A stretch of 22,362 nucleotides of DNA, from the NCBI GenBank assembly GCA_049653045.1, contig JBASFN010000212.1, forward strand, positions 1-22,362, in the 5' to 3' direction. The notes below the pieces were generated by a model. It saw only the letters and a list, made by a program, of their open reading frames with translations, did no database searches and was not told where the DNA came from. The DNA comes from UBA7657 sp049653045. Lineage in GTDB: Bacteria > Pseudomonadota > Alphaproteobacteria > Micavibrionales > Micavibrionaceae. The translations under genes were made by a program, and so were the position numbers. Below are positions 1-7,656 of the stretch, piece by piece; within the stretch, counting starts at the first letter, position 1, and each line of letters starts with the position of its first letter.

Positions 1-522
1 CTCCGGCACATAATGCCGCAGCAGGTTTTCAATTCCCTGCTTTAAGGTAATGGTCGCGCTGGGACACCCGGCGCAGGCTCCCCGCATCCGCAAATAAACA
101 ACACCATTCTCAAAACTTTCAAACACAATATCGCCGCCATCCATCATCACACCGGGACGCACGCGGGTTTCGATCAGCTCCTTGATCTGCATGACGACAT
201 CGCTGTCCTCGCCACCCTCATCCCCCTTAATCTCAGATTCAAGGATAACAGGCTGTCCCGTCGATAAATGCTCCATCAGCGCGGCCAGCACCATGGGTTT
301 CAGCATCGCCCAGTCGGTATTGCCGTCCTTGCTGACGGACACAAAGTCCGAACCGATAAAAACATTTTCTACGCCAGCAATGCCAAATAACCTGCCGGCG
401 AGAGGCGACGCGGCGCATTCCCCCGGATTTTTAAACTCGAAAATTCCCGAAGGCGATACAACCTGCCCCGGCAGGAATTTAATGGTTGCGGGATTTGGGG
501 TCGCCTGTGTCTGGATAAACAT
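1..522 (-). CDS. NifU/Nfu-family Fe-S cluster scaffold protein (3' end cut by window edge)
   Basis: The 174 visible codons start with MFIQTQATPNPATIKF, typical of the N-terminal Nfu_N domain. The C-terminal NifU domain follows, with its CxxC pair in MRGACAGCPS about 25 residues before the window edge. The family is usually around 185 residues, so only the last dozen or so are missing and the stop lies outside the window. Proteins of this type bind a [4Fe-4S] cluster through the CxxC of two subunits and pass it to target enzymes in the cytoplasm. The ATG at 522 is the only start that keeps the conserved N-terminus; its ribosome site is weak. It lies 15 bases after the UspA gene on the same strand and is probably the last-but-visible member of the 2662-to-1 operon. 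Family assignment is firm; gene naming varies, so no symbol is given. Confidence 0.93.
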   Translation of the reverse strand, partial: MFIQTQATPNPATIKFLPGQVVSPSGIFEFKNPGECAASPLAGRLFGIAGVENVFIGSDFVSVSKDGNTDWAMLKPMVLAALMEHLSTGQPVILESEIKGDEGGEDSDVVMQIKELIETRVRPGVMMDGGDIVFESFENGVVYLRMRGACAGCPSATITLKQGIENLLRHYVPE

Positions 523-537
523 TCTTGATACGCCTTT

Positions 538-990
538 TTAAAGATCAACGTTAATATGGTCAGGAACAATAGTAAGTGGCACGGGCAATTTTCCAATCCC
601 CTTGCCGGAAAAAAAACTAACCAAGGGGCCGGGGCCACCCGCCTTCGTGCTACCCCCGAGGAAAAGCTTGCTGATGCTCTGATTATCCTCGATGGTCTTG
701 ATAACCGCCTCTGCCGCCGCGCCTTCCCCGATATAAACAACAGCCTCAAGGCCGCAGAATTGTCTTATCTTTTCGGTCACGCCCTTCAGGACGCGCTCGG
801 CATCTTCACGCCGATCCTGCTTGATGCGCTCCTCAAGGTTCCCCCAATGGTGAAACCCGGCATCGGGCATAATATACAAAACACCAATATTTTTTCCGTT
901 GGCCTTTGCCACCTTGCAGGCAAAGCGCATGGCGTTGTTAAATTCCTCGGTATCGTCAGCGACGATCAGGTATGTGCTTTTATCAATCAC
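538..990 (-). CDS. Universal stress protein, UspA family
   Basis: This 150-residue single-domain protein begins with STYLIVADDTEEFNNAMRFA, the usual UspA first strand with its acidic residues, and ends with VPLTIVP, the usual last strand. A glycine-rich loop at residues 112-125 (GGSTKAGGPGPLVS) sits where ATP-binding Usp proteins have the G-2x-G-9x-G(S/T) signature. The spacing is not an exact match, so nucleotide binding is likely but not certain. It starts 14 bases after the TIGR02186 gene and ends 15 bases before the NifU-type gene, so it is almost certainly cotranscribed with both. UspA next to an Nfu gene is a familiar alphaproteobacterial arrangement. The role is cytoplasmic stress survival; its partner is unknown. 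Confidence 0.92.
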   Translation of the reverse strand: MIDKSTYLIVADDTEEFNNAMRFACKVAKANGKNIGVLYIMPDAGFHHWGNLEERIKQDRREDAERVLKGVTEKIRQFCGLEAVVYIGEGAAAEAVIKTIEDNQSISKLFLGGSTKAGGPGPLVSFFSGKGIGKLPVPLTIVPDHINVDL

Positions 991-1004
991 GTCTTTCCCC
1001 CGTA

Positions 1005-1742
1005 TTATCCACGACGTATCCTATTAGAAAACCAGCCGGCAAATATTGCAAGCATCACCGACAACAACCCGTACAAGAACGAATAGCGATAGGCAAATTC
1101 GTGAATGTCCGCCGCCGCGCCCACCTGCACAACCCGGATGGTGCGGGTGACGGCGTCTTTAACCGCGCCCCCAGAAAAATAGAGCGTTTCAATTTCATAT
1201 TCACCGACGGAAACATTCGCCGGGATATAAAAATCAGCCCGGAAGAAATCGGGACTGATGAATTTCACCGTGCCAGGATCCCGCATATAAAGCCCCTGTT
1301 TCTGCTTGTTCCGGATCAGCGCGGCATGAAATTCCTTTCGCGCCGGGTCTTCTTTGTCTTCTGCCGATATGCCGATTGTCTCTGGGGCGATGCCGTTATT
1401 CCCGCCCGCCTTCCCGGAAAAAAACTGTTCCGGCGGCGAACTCAAAGCATAATTATAATAGGAGGGAATGCCCTTAAACCGCTCCGAACTTTTATTGATC
1501 CACGCCCCAAAAATATTTTCCTTGCGGCGGACATACATCGTTTTCTCGGGGCCACGAACGATCACGGCAATATCCCCGTCGGCGCGGCGCGTCCCGAACA
1601 GCGACATCGTGGTTCCGTTAAAACCCGTCGTAATATCAACATGATCCGCCGCAAGATCGACAGAGATGTCGCGCCTTTCCTGCGCCATCGCCGAAGAAAT
1701 GGACAAGAGGGAAAAAACGGCCATGAACAAAAACTTTTTCAT
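1005..1742 (-). CDS. TIGR02186 / Alph_Pro_TM family membrane-anchored protein
   Basis: This 245-residue protein has a cleavable signal peptide (residues 1-21, ending SSAMA-Q), a large periplasmic beta-rich part, and one transmembrane helix at about residues 218-240 followed by a positive tail (SNRIRRG). The opening of the mature part (DISVDLAADHVDITTGFNG) and the later VIVRGP and RFIR/RKFHAALIRNK-like stretches match the alphaproteobacterial TIGR02186 family as I know it. The function is unknown. The ATG at 1742 overlaps the stop of the TauE/SafE gene by four bases (ATGA), so the two are translationally coupled. In other alphaproteobacteria the same pair occurs, which suggests that this protein is a periplasmic partner of the permease. 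Confidence 0.88.
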   Translation of the reverse strand: MKKFLFMAVFSLLSISSAMAQERRDISVDLAADHVDITTGFNGTTMSLFGTRRADGDIAVIVRGPEKTMYVRRKENIFGAWINKSSERFKGIPSYYNYALSSPPEQFFSGKAGGNNGIAPETIGISAEDKEDPARKEFHAALIRNKQKQGLYMRDPGTVKFISPDFFRADFYIPANVSVGEYEIETLYFSGGAVKDAVTRTIRVVQVGAAADIHEFAYRYSFLYGLLSVMLAIFAGWFSNRIRRG

Positions 1743-2662
1743 TCTTTTCCCGTCACCGTCGAAAAAATCTCAAGCGGCATGATGAACAATCCGCCGATCA
1801 TATGCGCGCAAACAGCCAGCACAATCAGCGCCAACGTCACCCGCGCATAAATACCCTTCACATGACGGGCAAAGATAATACCGACCTGTGCCCCCGCCAC
1901 GCCGCCGATAATCAGGATGAGAGCCAGAATAATATCCACGGTATTGCCAAACACCGCGTGCATGATGGTGGAAAACGCCGCGGTAAAAATCATCTGGAAC
2001 AAGGACGTTCCCGCCACCAGAAGCGAAGGAACGCCCAGAATATAAATCATCGCCGGGACAATCATAAACCCGCCGCCAACCCCCAGAATAGAGGTCAGCA
2101 TTCCACCGACAAACCCGATCCCCGCCGGAACCAGAGCGCTGATATAAAGTTTGGAGCGAGGAAAGCGCATTTTATACGGCAACGCCGCCATAAACGGATT
2201 GATGTTCTTGGTGTTGAATTCCCGGCGCATGCTCTTGGGCTTTACAAGATACGAAAAACTCTCGGCCAGCATCAGAATGCCGATAAACCCAAGCAGGACA
2301 ATATAAAGAATGGAAATCGCAAAATCGATCTGCCCCAGACTTTCCAGCATCCGGAAAATAAGAATGCCAATCACCGTCCCCGCCGCGCCGCCGGACAGCA
2401 TCACCGACCCCATTTTAAAATCCACATTCCCCTTTTCCCAATGCCCCAGAACGCCCGCAACACTGGAGGCGACAAGCTGCGTGCCTTGTGTGCCAACGGC
2501 GATGACCGGGGGAATGCCAGAAAAAATAAGGAATGGTGTCGTCAGGAACCCACCGCCAATACCGAAAATGCCCGACAAAACGCCGACAAACGCGCTGAGG
2601 AGGAATATGGATTCCGCTGGAACCGACATTTCCGCGATGGGAAGGTAAACCTGCATCTTCAC
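1739..2662 (-). CDS. TauE/SafE-family sulfite/anion exporter
   Basis: This 307-residue polytopic inner-membrane protein has the two internally duplicated halves of the TauE/SafE family. Each half carries the glycine signature: SGIFGIGGGFLTTPFL near residue 30 and TSILGVGGGFMIVPAM near residue 195. Members export sulfite, sulfoacetate or related organosulfur anions; the substrate here cannot be read from sequence. The longest start is GTG at 2662, with an in-frame ATG at 2656 two codons later. The SD-like AGGG lies upstream of both, so the exact start is uncertain. It is the first gene of a compact operon running to the NifU-type gene. Sulfur-anion export next to Fe-S and stress functions fits a sulfur-homeostasis theme, but that is inference. 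Confidence 0.93.
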   Translation of the reverse strand: MKMQVYLPIAEMSVPAESIFLLSAFVGVLSGIFGIGGGFLTTPFLIFSGIPPVIAVGTQGTQLVASSVAGVLGHWEKGNVDFKMGSVMLSGGAAGTVIGILIFRMLESLGQIDFAISILYIVLLGFIGILMLAESFSYLVKPKSMRREFNTKNINPFMAALPYKMRFPRSKLYISALVPAGIGFVGGMLTSILGVGGGFMIVPAMIYILGVPSLLVAGTSLFQMIFTAAFSTIMHAVFGNTVDIILALILIIGGVAGAQVGIIFARHVKGIYARVTLALIVLAVCAHMIGGLFIMPLEIFSTVTGKE

Positions 2663-2714
2663 GCCCTGAAATTTTCAGGAGTGTGCCGCAAGCCACTGAT
2701 ATATGCAAGAAAAC

Positions 2715-3392
2715 TTAATACGTATACAGGTCTGTGTCCTTGCGGCCCCGGATGCGTAACGGCTTGTCGCTATAGAAATCGCGGTACTCGCCATTGGGGT
2801 TTGCAACATATTCGTCGCGGAAATCGACCGATTTCACGAAACTGAGGAAGGGTTTGTACCAGTTGGCATAAGAACCCGTCTCGGAGGAGCATTCGGCAAT
2901 ATAGGCCTTATCATTATAAACCGTGGCGAACATCAGGCCACGTTTTTGCATTTTGGGGCCGGTGGAACTGACAAACGACACATCGGCAAAGCTGGCAAAC
3001 CCATCGCCCAGCCCCGCATTATCCCACACGCCGTTAATCTCGGCTCCGCTAAATTCGCCAACATAATTTTCCCAGAAATCGCGGCTGTAATTCACGCGCT
3101 GGATTTCCCCGGCGAAATGACGGGGATAGATAACAAAACGGCGATCTTCGCTTACCCGCACGCGGCAGGTGGCAAAATCATTATCGCCCGGTGCGGCGAT
3201 GGTTACGACATCGTCCGGCTTTTGATTGTGAACCTGACGCCATGTATCCGGATAGCTCAAGGTCAGTTTGCTGTCCGGATCGCGCCAGACAAAGATGTCG
3301 GCTTTGGCCTGTGGAATGGCCAGCGTCATAAGGAAAGCGGCGAGAGTAATCGATTTAACCGGAAAGGACATGATGGACACCGTGCTGGACAT
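2715..3392 (-). CDS. Secreted protein of unknown function
   Basis: I do not recognise a named family. The 225-residue product has a signal peptide (hydrophobic stretch SITLAAFLMTLAIPQAKA, cleavage before DIFVW) and no later membrane segment, so it should be periplasmic. The mature part is mixed alpha/beta and rich in aromatic residues (WRDPDSKLTLSYPDTWRQV, SRDFWENYVGEF, NWYKPFLSFVKSVDF). The SYPDTW opening is reminiscent of small lipid- or photosystem-associated PsbP-like folds, but this is only a resemblance. Two cysteines (ATCRV and AECSS) could form a disulfide. Starts at 3392 or 3371 are both possible; neither has a clear ribosome site, and the signal peptide works with either. It lies 52 bases upstream of the TauE/SafE gene on the same strand and may lead that operon. 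Confidence 0.8.
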   Translation of the reverse strand: MSSTVSIMSFPVKSITLAAFLMTLAIPQAKADIFVWRDPDSKLTLSYPDTWRQVHNQKPDDVVTIAAPGDNDFATCRVRVSEDRRFVIYPRHFAGEIQRVNYSRDFWENYVGEFSGAEINGVWDNAGLGDGFASFADVSFVSSTGPKMQKRGLMFATVYNDKAYIAECSSETGSYANWYKPFLSFVKSVDFRDEYVANPNGEYRDFYSDKPLRIRGRKDTDLYTY

Positions 3393-3468
3393 TATTGTGA
3401 CAAACTTCGCCCTATCATGCCAGAGAAAGCTTTAAGAAAAAGTTAAGGGCGAAAAACAGGCGCGGATT

Positions 3469-4470
3469 TTATTTCCAGAATCCCATCAAACCGCGAACAT
3501 CAGAAAGAACACGGGTGGCGATGGCATCGGCCTTTTCATTGCCGTCCTTCAGGATACGGTCGATTTCGGCTGTATCTTTCAGGAGTTCCGACATTTTGTT
3601 CGTCATGGGGGAGAGTTTCGCCACGGCCAAATCGGAAAGCGCGGGTTTGAATTCCGAGAATTGCCTCCCGGCAAACTGGCCGATGGTTGCCTCCAGCGTC
3701 TGCCCCGACAGCGCCGCATATATAGTGAGAAGATTATCGGCTTCCGGCCGCCCCTCCAGCCCCTCTTTACTGTCGGGCAATGGACTCGGATCGGTTTTGG
3801 CTTTTTTGATTTTTCCCGCGATTGTATCGGCATCGTCGGTCAGATTGATCCGCGAATAATCGGACTCGTCCGACTTGCTCATTTTCTTTGTGCCGTCGCG
3901 CAGGGACATGACCCGCGTGGCCTCGCCCATAATCATCGGCTCGGGGCTTGGAAAAAATTCGGTGGCGTAGCGCGTATTAAATGTCGCGGCAATATCACGG
4001 GCGAGTTCCAGATGTTGCTTCTGATCCTCGCCGATGGGAACGTGCGTGGCCTTGTAGACGAGGATGTCGGCGGCCATCAGGACGGGATAGGAGAACAGGC
4101 CGAGGGCGGCGCGCTCCTTGTTCTTGCCCGCCTTGTCTTTAAATTGCGTCATGCGCTCCAGCTTGCCCATCTGCGTCATGGTGGCGAGCAGCCACATCAG
4201 TTCCGAATGCGCGGGGACGCAAGACTGGACGAAAATGATGGATTTTTTGGCATTGATCCCGGCGGCGATCATCGCGGCGACCAGTTCGCGGCTGGAGGCC
4301 TTCAGTGCGCCCGCGTCATAAGGAACCGTGATCGCATGAAGATCGGCGATCATATACAGGCACTCATGCGTGCCGTCTTCCTGCATCGTTACCCAATTCC
4401 GCACCGCGCCGAGATAATTCCCGAGATGCATGTGGCTGGTGGGTTGTATCCCCGATAATACGCGTTTCAT
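3469..4470 (-). CDS. trpS: Tryptophanyl-tRNA synthetase
   Basis: This 333-residue class I synthetase charges tRNA-Trp with tryptophan in the cytoplasm. The HIGH-type signature is MHLGN at residues 14-18, inside the TrpS opening KRVLSGIQPTS. The KMSKS loop is exact at residues 196-200 (DGTKKMSKSDES). The GEDQKQHLELARDIA segment before it is also typical of the family. The length matches bacterial TrpS. The ATG at 4470 starts the conserved N-terminus directly. It follows murJ on the same strand, with a 153-base gap that holds a palindromic repeat, so the two may share a transcript. murJ-trpS adjacency is common in alphaproteobacteria. Confidence 0.98.
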   Translation of the reverse strand: MKRVLSGIQPTSHMHLGNYLGAVRNWVTMQEDGTHECLYMIADLHAITVPYDAGALKASSRELVAAMIAAGINAKKSIIFVQSCVPAHSELMWLLATMTQMGKLERMTQFKDKAGKNKERAALGLFSYPVLMAADILVYKATHVPIGEDQKQHLELARDIAATFNTRYATEFFPSPEPMIMGEATRVMSLRDGTKKMSKSDESDYSRINLTDDADTIAGKIKKAKTDPSPLPDSKEGLEGRPEADNLLTIYAALSGQTLEATIGQFAGRQFSEFKPALSDLAVAKLSPMTNKMSELLKDTAEIDRILKDGNEKADAIATRVLSDVRGLMGFWK

Positions 4471-4497
4471 TTTTTACCCTTGAAAAAATTTAAACTC

Positions 4498-4598
4498 GTT
4501 CACGCAAAGAACGCCAAGGAATCGCCAAGAACTCAAGGAGATTTTTATCAAAAAATCTTTGCGCTCCCTGCGGATTCTTGTGCGGCTTTTGCGTGAAC
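4498..4598. repeat. Imperfect 101-bp palindromic intergenic repeat (CACGCAAAG type)
   Basis: The outer 11 bases are a perfect inverted pair: GTTCACGCAAA at 4498-4508 and TTTGCGTGAAC at 4588-4598. Going inward, the two arms stay similar for about 50 bases. Both are built from a loose 6-9-base purine-rich unit (CGCAAAG, CGCCAAG, CTCAAGG) and both end in GATTTTT. It fills almost all of the gap between trpS and murJ. It encodes no plausible protein. The form suggests a non-autonomous dispersed element that folds into a long hairpin in RNA. Whether other copies exist cannot be tested from this window. Confidence 0.75.
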
Positions 4599-4623
4599 CC
4601 AATAAATCTATACCTAACCTAGG

Positions 4624-6150
4624 TTACTTTCTTTTAAAATATCCTTTTACGTCCTGAATGCTCAAGGCGCCCGTTCCGAAGACAGCGCCCGCATAAGTCA
4701 AGAGGCCTAGTGCGATCAGGATAGAGAGGGAGACAATATCATACCCTGCCCCATCCCAAACAAACGTCACTGTATAAAGAACCGCCGCCATAAGGCAAGC
4801 CGCCAAGACAATGCGCGGCAAAGCGCGGCGGAACCGCTCGTCAAATTTGCCGACATCGCTCCCCTTCAATGGCTTCGCCAAAAGCCAGATTTGCAACCAG
4901 CCGACCAGACCCGTCGCCAGCGCAATGCCCGCCACACCCATGAACTGAATCAAACTCAGCGCAAGGAAAATATTCGCCAGCGTGACCTTGATCGAAATTT
5001 TAACGGGCGTCATCGTGTCTTGCTTTGACCAGAACGCCGTCGAGAATACCTTGACCGCGATATAGGCCGGCAAACCAATAGCGTAGCCCTGAAGCACCAA
5101 GGCGGTTGTGCTGGCATCCTCGGCGGTAAATGCGCCGCGCTTGAATAAAACATGGATGATCGGATCGGCCAGCACCATGAGTGCCAATGCGGCGGGAAGC
5201 CCAAGAAACAAAACGGCCTCTAATGCGCGGTTAAACAGGTTGTTCGCCTCCGCCGTATTACCGGAACCGACAGCGCGGGACAGCATGGGAAGCAGCGCGG
5301 TTCCCACGGCAATCCCCACGGTGCTGAGCGGCAACTGATTGAGGCGATCCGCGTAGTAAAGATACGAAATAGACCCAATCGGCAGGAACGAGCCGATAAT
5401 CATATCGGCGAACAGGTTGATCTGCATCACGCCCGCGCCCAGCACCCCCGGCCCCATAAGCTTGAACAGTCTTTTGATCCGAAGATCAAATTTCGGGCGC
5501 GTCAAGGGCAGGTCAATTTTCTCCCTGCGGATGTATAAATAGAGTAGCGCGAATTGCAAAACCCCGGCGATCAAAACACCAATCGCCAGCGCATGCGCCG
5601 CCGTCTGGAATTTCCACGCGAACAACAAAACGCCGATCAAGGCGATGTTGAATAAAATCGGCGCGGCGGCGAACGGGGCAAACCGTCCGTGCGCGTTCAG
5701 AACGCCACCCATGAGTGCCGACACCGACATCATCATCAAATAAGGAAAGGTGATGCGCGATAATGTGACCGCGAGATTATACCGCTCCGGGTCGTCTGAA
5801 AATCCCGGCGCAATGGCCAGGATCACCCACGGCATCGCCGCCATGATAACAATCGTAAAAACCAGCAAGCCCCAGAACATGATCACCATCGCATTCCCGG
5901 CAAAATCATCGGCGACCTTGCGACCTTCCTGCTCCATGGCCTCGGAATAGAGCGGCACAAAGGAAACGCTAAAGGCTCCCTCCGCCGTCACGCGCCGGAA
6001 GAAATTCGGCAGCTTCAACGCCACAAAAAACGCATCGGCCATCGGCCCCGCGCCCAAAATGGCCGCCGTTAAAATATCGCGGATAAATCCGGCGACACGA
6101 GACAGAGCCGTCAGCCCCCCCACCGTCGCCATGGCTTTTACGAGTTTCAT
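4624..6150 (-). CDS. murJ: Lipid II flippase MurJ (MviN)
   Basis: This 508-residue inner-membrane protein of the MOP superfamily moves the peptidoglycan precursor lipid II across the membrane. The N-terminal signature is complete: TALSRVAGFIRDILTAAILG, then ADAFFVALKLPNFFRR and AEGAFSVSFVPLYSE. About 14 hydrophobic helices can be followed to the C-terminus, and the length is usual for MurJ. The ATG at 6150 begins exactly at the conserved MKLVKAMATVGG opening and has no clear ribosome site. Upstream lies a nested palindromic repeat shared with the divergent ubiE gene. The stop codon lies inside a perfect 12-base palindrome, TAACCTAGGTTA, at 4615-4626. Confidence 0.97.
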   Translation of the reverse strand: MKLVKAMATVGGLTALSRVAGFIRDILTAAILGAGPMADAFFVALKLPNFFRRVTAEGAFSVSFVPLYSEAMEQEGRKVADDFAGNAMVIMFWGLLVFTIVIMAAMPWVILAIAPGFSDDPERYNLAVTLSRITFPYLMMMSVSALMGGVLNAHGRFAPFAAAPILFNIALIGVLLFAWKFQTAAHALAIGVLIAGVLQFALLYLYIRREKIDLPLTRPKFDLRIKRLFKLMGPGVLGAGVMQINLFADMIIGSFLPIGSISYLYYADRLNQLPLSTVGIAVGTALLPMLSRAVGSGNTAEANNLFNRALEAVLFLGLPAALALMVLADPIIHVLFKRGAFTAEDASTTALVLQGYAIGLPAYIAVKVFSTAFWSKQDTMTPVKISIKVTLANIFLALSLIQFMGVAGIALATGLVGWLQIWLLAKPLKGSDVGKFDERFRRALPRIVLAACLMAAVLYTVTFVWDGAGYDIVSLSILIALGLLTYAGAVFGTGALSIQDVKGYFKRK

Positions 6151-6160
6151 AAGGGTCTTT

Positions 6161-6282
6161 TACCACTAAGGACACAAAGGTCACTAAGGGATTTTTGCAA
6201 CCGTCCCCACAACCGTTATTCCCGCCTTCGCGGGGATGACGGAGGTGAAAATTCTCTGTGTACTCTGCGTCCTCTGTAGTTT
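6161..6282. repeat. Composite palindromic repeat with a second palindrome nested inside
   Basis: The outer arms at 6161-6195 and 6248-6282 are loosely inverted copies made of short purine-rich units (CACTAAGGA, CACAAAGG on the left; the right arm read in reverse gives GAGGACGCAGAG and ACACAGAG), each ending in ATTTT towards the centre. Inside, at 6214-6241, sits a clean hairpin CGTTATTCCCGC-CTTC-GCGGGGATGACG with 12-base arms that differ by wobble-type changes. The element fills the whole region between the divergent murJ and ubiE starts and ends 12 bases before the ubiE start codon. Both outer and inner units resemble widespread bacterial dispersed repeats from memory; copy number here is unknown. 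Confidence 0.75.
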
Positions 6283-6294
6283 AATAATTTCTCC

Positions 6295-7041
6295 ATGCAA
6301 AACCCCGAAAAAGAATGGTTCGGTGAAAAACATGTCAGTGCGGCGGAGAAAACCGCGCTGGTAACGGGCGTATTCGATAATGTTGCCGCGAAATACGACC
6401 TGATGAACGATTTAATGTCCGGCGGGATGCATCGTCTGTGGAAGGATCGGCTTGTCCGCATGATCCGCCCCCGCCCCGGCCTCAAATATCTGGACGTTGC
6501 CGGGGGCACAGGGGATATTGCTTTTAGAATTCGCAAGAAAAGCGGGCCAGCGGCCATTACTGTTTTTGATCTCAACCCCAATATGCTGGAGGTCGGGCGA
6601 AACCGCGCCATTGACCAAGGGTGGCTCAACGATTTCGACTGGGTGACGGGCAACGCGGAATCCCTGCCCTTCCCGGATAATTCGTTCGATGTTTACACAA
6701 TCGCGTTTGGCCTCCGGAACGTCACGCATATCGACACGGCCTTGGCCGAGGCTGCGCGTGTCCTAAAGCCCGGCGGACGGTTTTTCTGCATGGAGTTCAG
6801 CCGCGTGGAGCAACCTATTTTATCGAAACTCTATGACGGATTTTCCTTCGGCATCATTCCAAAGCTGGGGAAGGCCGTCGCCAACGACGAAGAAAGCTAT
6901 CAGTATCTGGTTGAAAGTATTCGGAAATTTCCACCCCAGCGCAAGCTCGCCCGCCGGATGGAGCTGGCCGGCTTTGCAGGGGTTAAATATGAAAACCTTT
7001 CCGCCGGGGTTGTTGCCATCCACAAAGGCATAAAGCCCTAA
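6295..7041 (+). CDS. ubiE: Demethylmenaquinone/2-polyprenyl-6-methoxy-1,4-benzoquinol C-methyltransferase
   Basis: This 248-residue class I SAM methyltransferase makes the C-methylation step shared by ubiquinone and menaquinone synthesis. Family signatures are clear: YDLMNDLMSGGMHRLWKD at residues 34-51, the SAM-binding loop LDVAGGTGD at 66-74, and RVLKPGGRFFCMEFS further on, with the NDEESYQYLVESIRKFP segment near the C-terminus. The length is standard. The ATG at 6295 begins 12 bases after a palindromic repeat and has no convincing ribosome site; the repeat supplies essentially all of the upstream DNA. In many alphaproteobacteria ubiB follows directly, but here an alanine-rich gene does. 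Confidence 0.97.
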   Translation: MQNPEKEWFGEKHVSAAEKTALVTGVFDNVAAKYDLMNDLMSGGMHRLWKDRLVRMIRPRPGLKYLDVAGGTGDIAFRIRKKSGPAAITVFDLNPNMLEVGRNRAIDQGWLNDFDWVTGNAESLPFPDNSFDVYTIAFGLRNVTHIDTALAEAARVLKPGGRFFCMEFSRVEQPILSKLYDGFSFGIIPKLGKAVANDEESYQYLVESIRKFPPQRKLARRMELAGFAGVKYENLSAGVVAIHKGIKP

Positions 7042-7046
7042 TTTAT

Positions 7047-7088
7047 AAGGCGTTGCGCCCTTTTTCCCCAAAAACAGCCTGTTTTTTT
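7047..7088 (+). terminator. Weak candidate terminator after ubiE
   Basis: Two short hairpins follow the ubiE stop. GGCG-TTG-CGCC at 7049-7059 is followed by TTTTT, and AAAAACA-GCC-TGTTTTT at about 7070-7086 runs into a T tract. Either is short, so termination may be partial. The next promoter candidate begins at 7091. Confidence 0.4.
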
Positions 7089-7090
7089 AT

Positions 7091-7120
7091 TTGACAAGGG
7101 GGGGCGTTTGGGGGCATAGG
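7091..7120 (+). promoter_or_regulatory. Candidate sigma-70-type promoter of the alanine-rich gene
   Basis: A perfect TTGACA at 7091-7096 is followed after 18 bases by CATAGG at 7115-7120, a poor -10 box that keeps only the central ATA. The predicted start would give a leader of about 45 bases before the ATG at 7175, with AGAGG at 7161-7165 as ribosome site. The -35 is strong evidence; the -10 is not. Confidence 0.45.
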
Positions 7121-7174
7121 TACGGCACGTTTAAAGAAACACGTTCCATAATATTTAAAGAGAGGATGCTCATT

Positions 7175-7636
7175 ATGAGTAATTTTACAAAATCTATCGT
7201 TTACTCCGGTGTTGTTCTGGCTGCCGGTCTTGTTGCGATCTTCGCAATCTATAACAATATGTCTGCCGATCAGGGCAACATGTCCTATATCGAGCCTGCT
7301 TCCGGTCAAGAAGGCGCTGCTGCTATTGGTGAAGCCGTTGAGGGCGCAACCGATGCTGCCGCTCAAGCTGCTGAAGGCGCGACCGAAGCTGCAACTGACG
7401 CTGCTGCCGCCACGGGCGAAGCGGCTGCTCAAGCTGTTGAAGCCGCTACGGACGCTGCAACTGCTGCAACGGACGCTGCTGCTGACGCGACCGCACCGGC
7501 TGTTGAAGCTGCCGTTGATGCAGAAGCTGCTGCAAAGCAAGCTGCTGAAGAAGCCGCAAAAGCTGCTGCTGAAGCCGCCGCAAAAGCAACCGAACCTTCG
7601 GCTGGCGATGCCATCCCGATGCCTGCTGCCCAGTAA
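7175..7636 (+). CDS. Membrane-anchored alanine-rich helical protein, function unknown
   Basis: The 153-residue product has one N-terminal transmembrane helix (residues 8-26, IVYSGVVLAAGLVAIFAIY) and then about 115 residues made largely of Ala with regularly spaced Glu, Asp, Lys, Gln and Thr (EAATDAAAATGEAAAQAVEA and similar). Such repeats should form a long amphipathic helix or coiled coil outside the membrane, as in apolipoprotein-like or Lpp/TolA-like stalks; I cannot name a family. The ATG at 7175 is preferred because AGAGG lies nine bases before it; an ATG at 7166 abuts that site. Ala codons are mostly GCT and GCA, unlike the GCC/GCG of the neighbours, and the gene has its own promoter candidate and a strong terminator. 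This suggests high expression. It stands where ubiB is usually found between ubiE and coaBC. Confidence 0.85.
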   Translation: MSNFTKSIVYSGVVLAAGLVAIFAIYNNMSADQGNMSYIEPASGQEGAAAIGEAVEGATDAAAQAAEGATEAATDAAAATGEAAAQAVEAATDAATAATDAAADATAPAVEAAVDAEAAAKQAAEEAAKAAAEAAAKATEPSAGDAIPMPAAQ

Positions 7637-7656
7637 TCTGGCTAGCATAAGTTTTA

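Noticed and set aside
972..1850. A 292-residue plus-strand frame
   Set aside because: It is opposite the TIGR02186 gene, which has a signal peptide, a coupled start and family similarity; the plus-strand frame has none of these.
1802..2845. A 347-residue plus-strand frame
   Set aside because: It is opposite the TauE/SafE gene and is rich in His, Arg, Asn and Gln, as expected of an antisense shadow of membrane-protein codons.
7043..7648. Ser/Gly/Phe-rich and Leu/Lys-rich frames over the alanine-rich gene
   Set aside because: The GCT-rich repeat DNA stays open in several frames; only the 7175 frame has a ribosome site, a membrane helix and correct position before the terminator.
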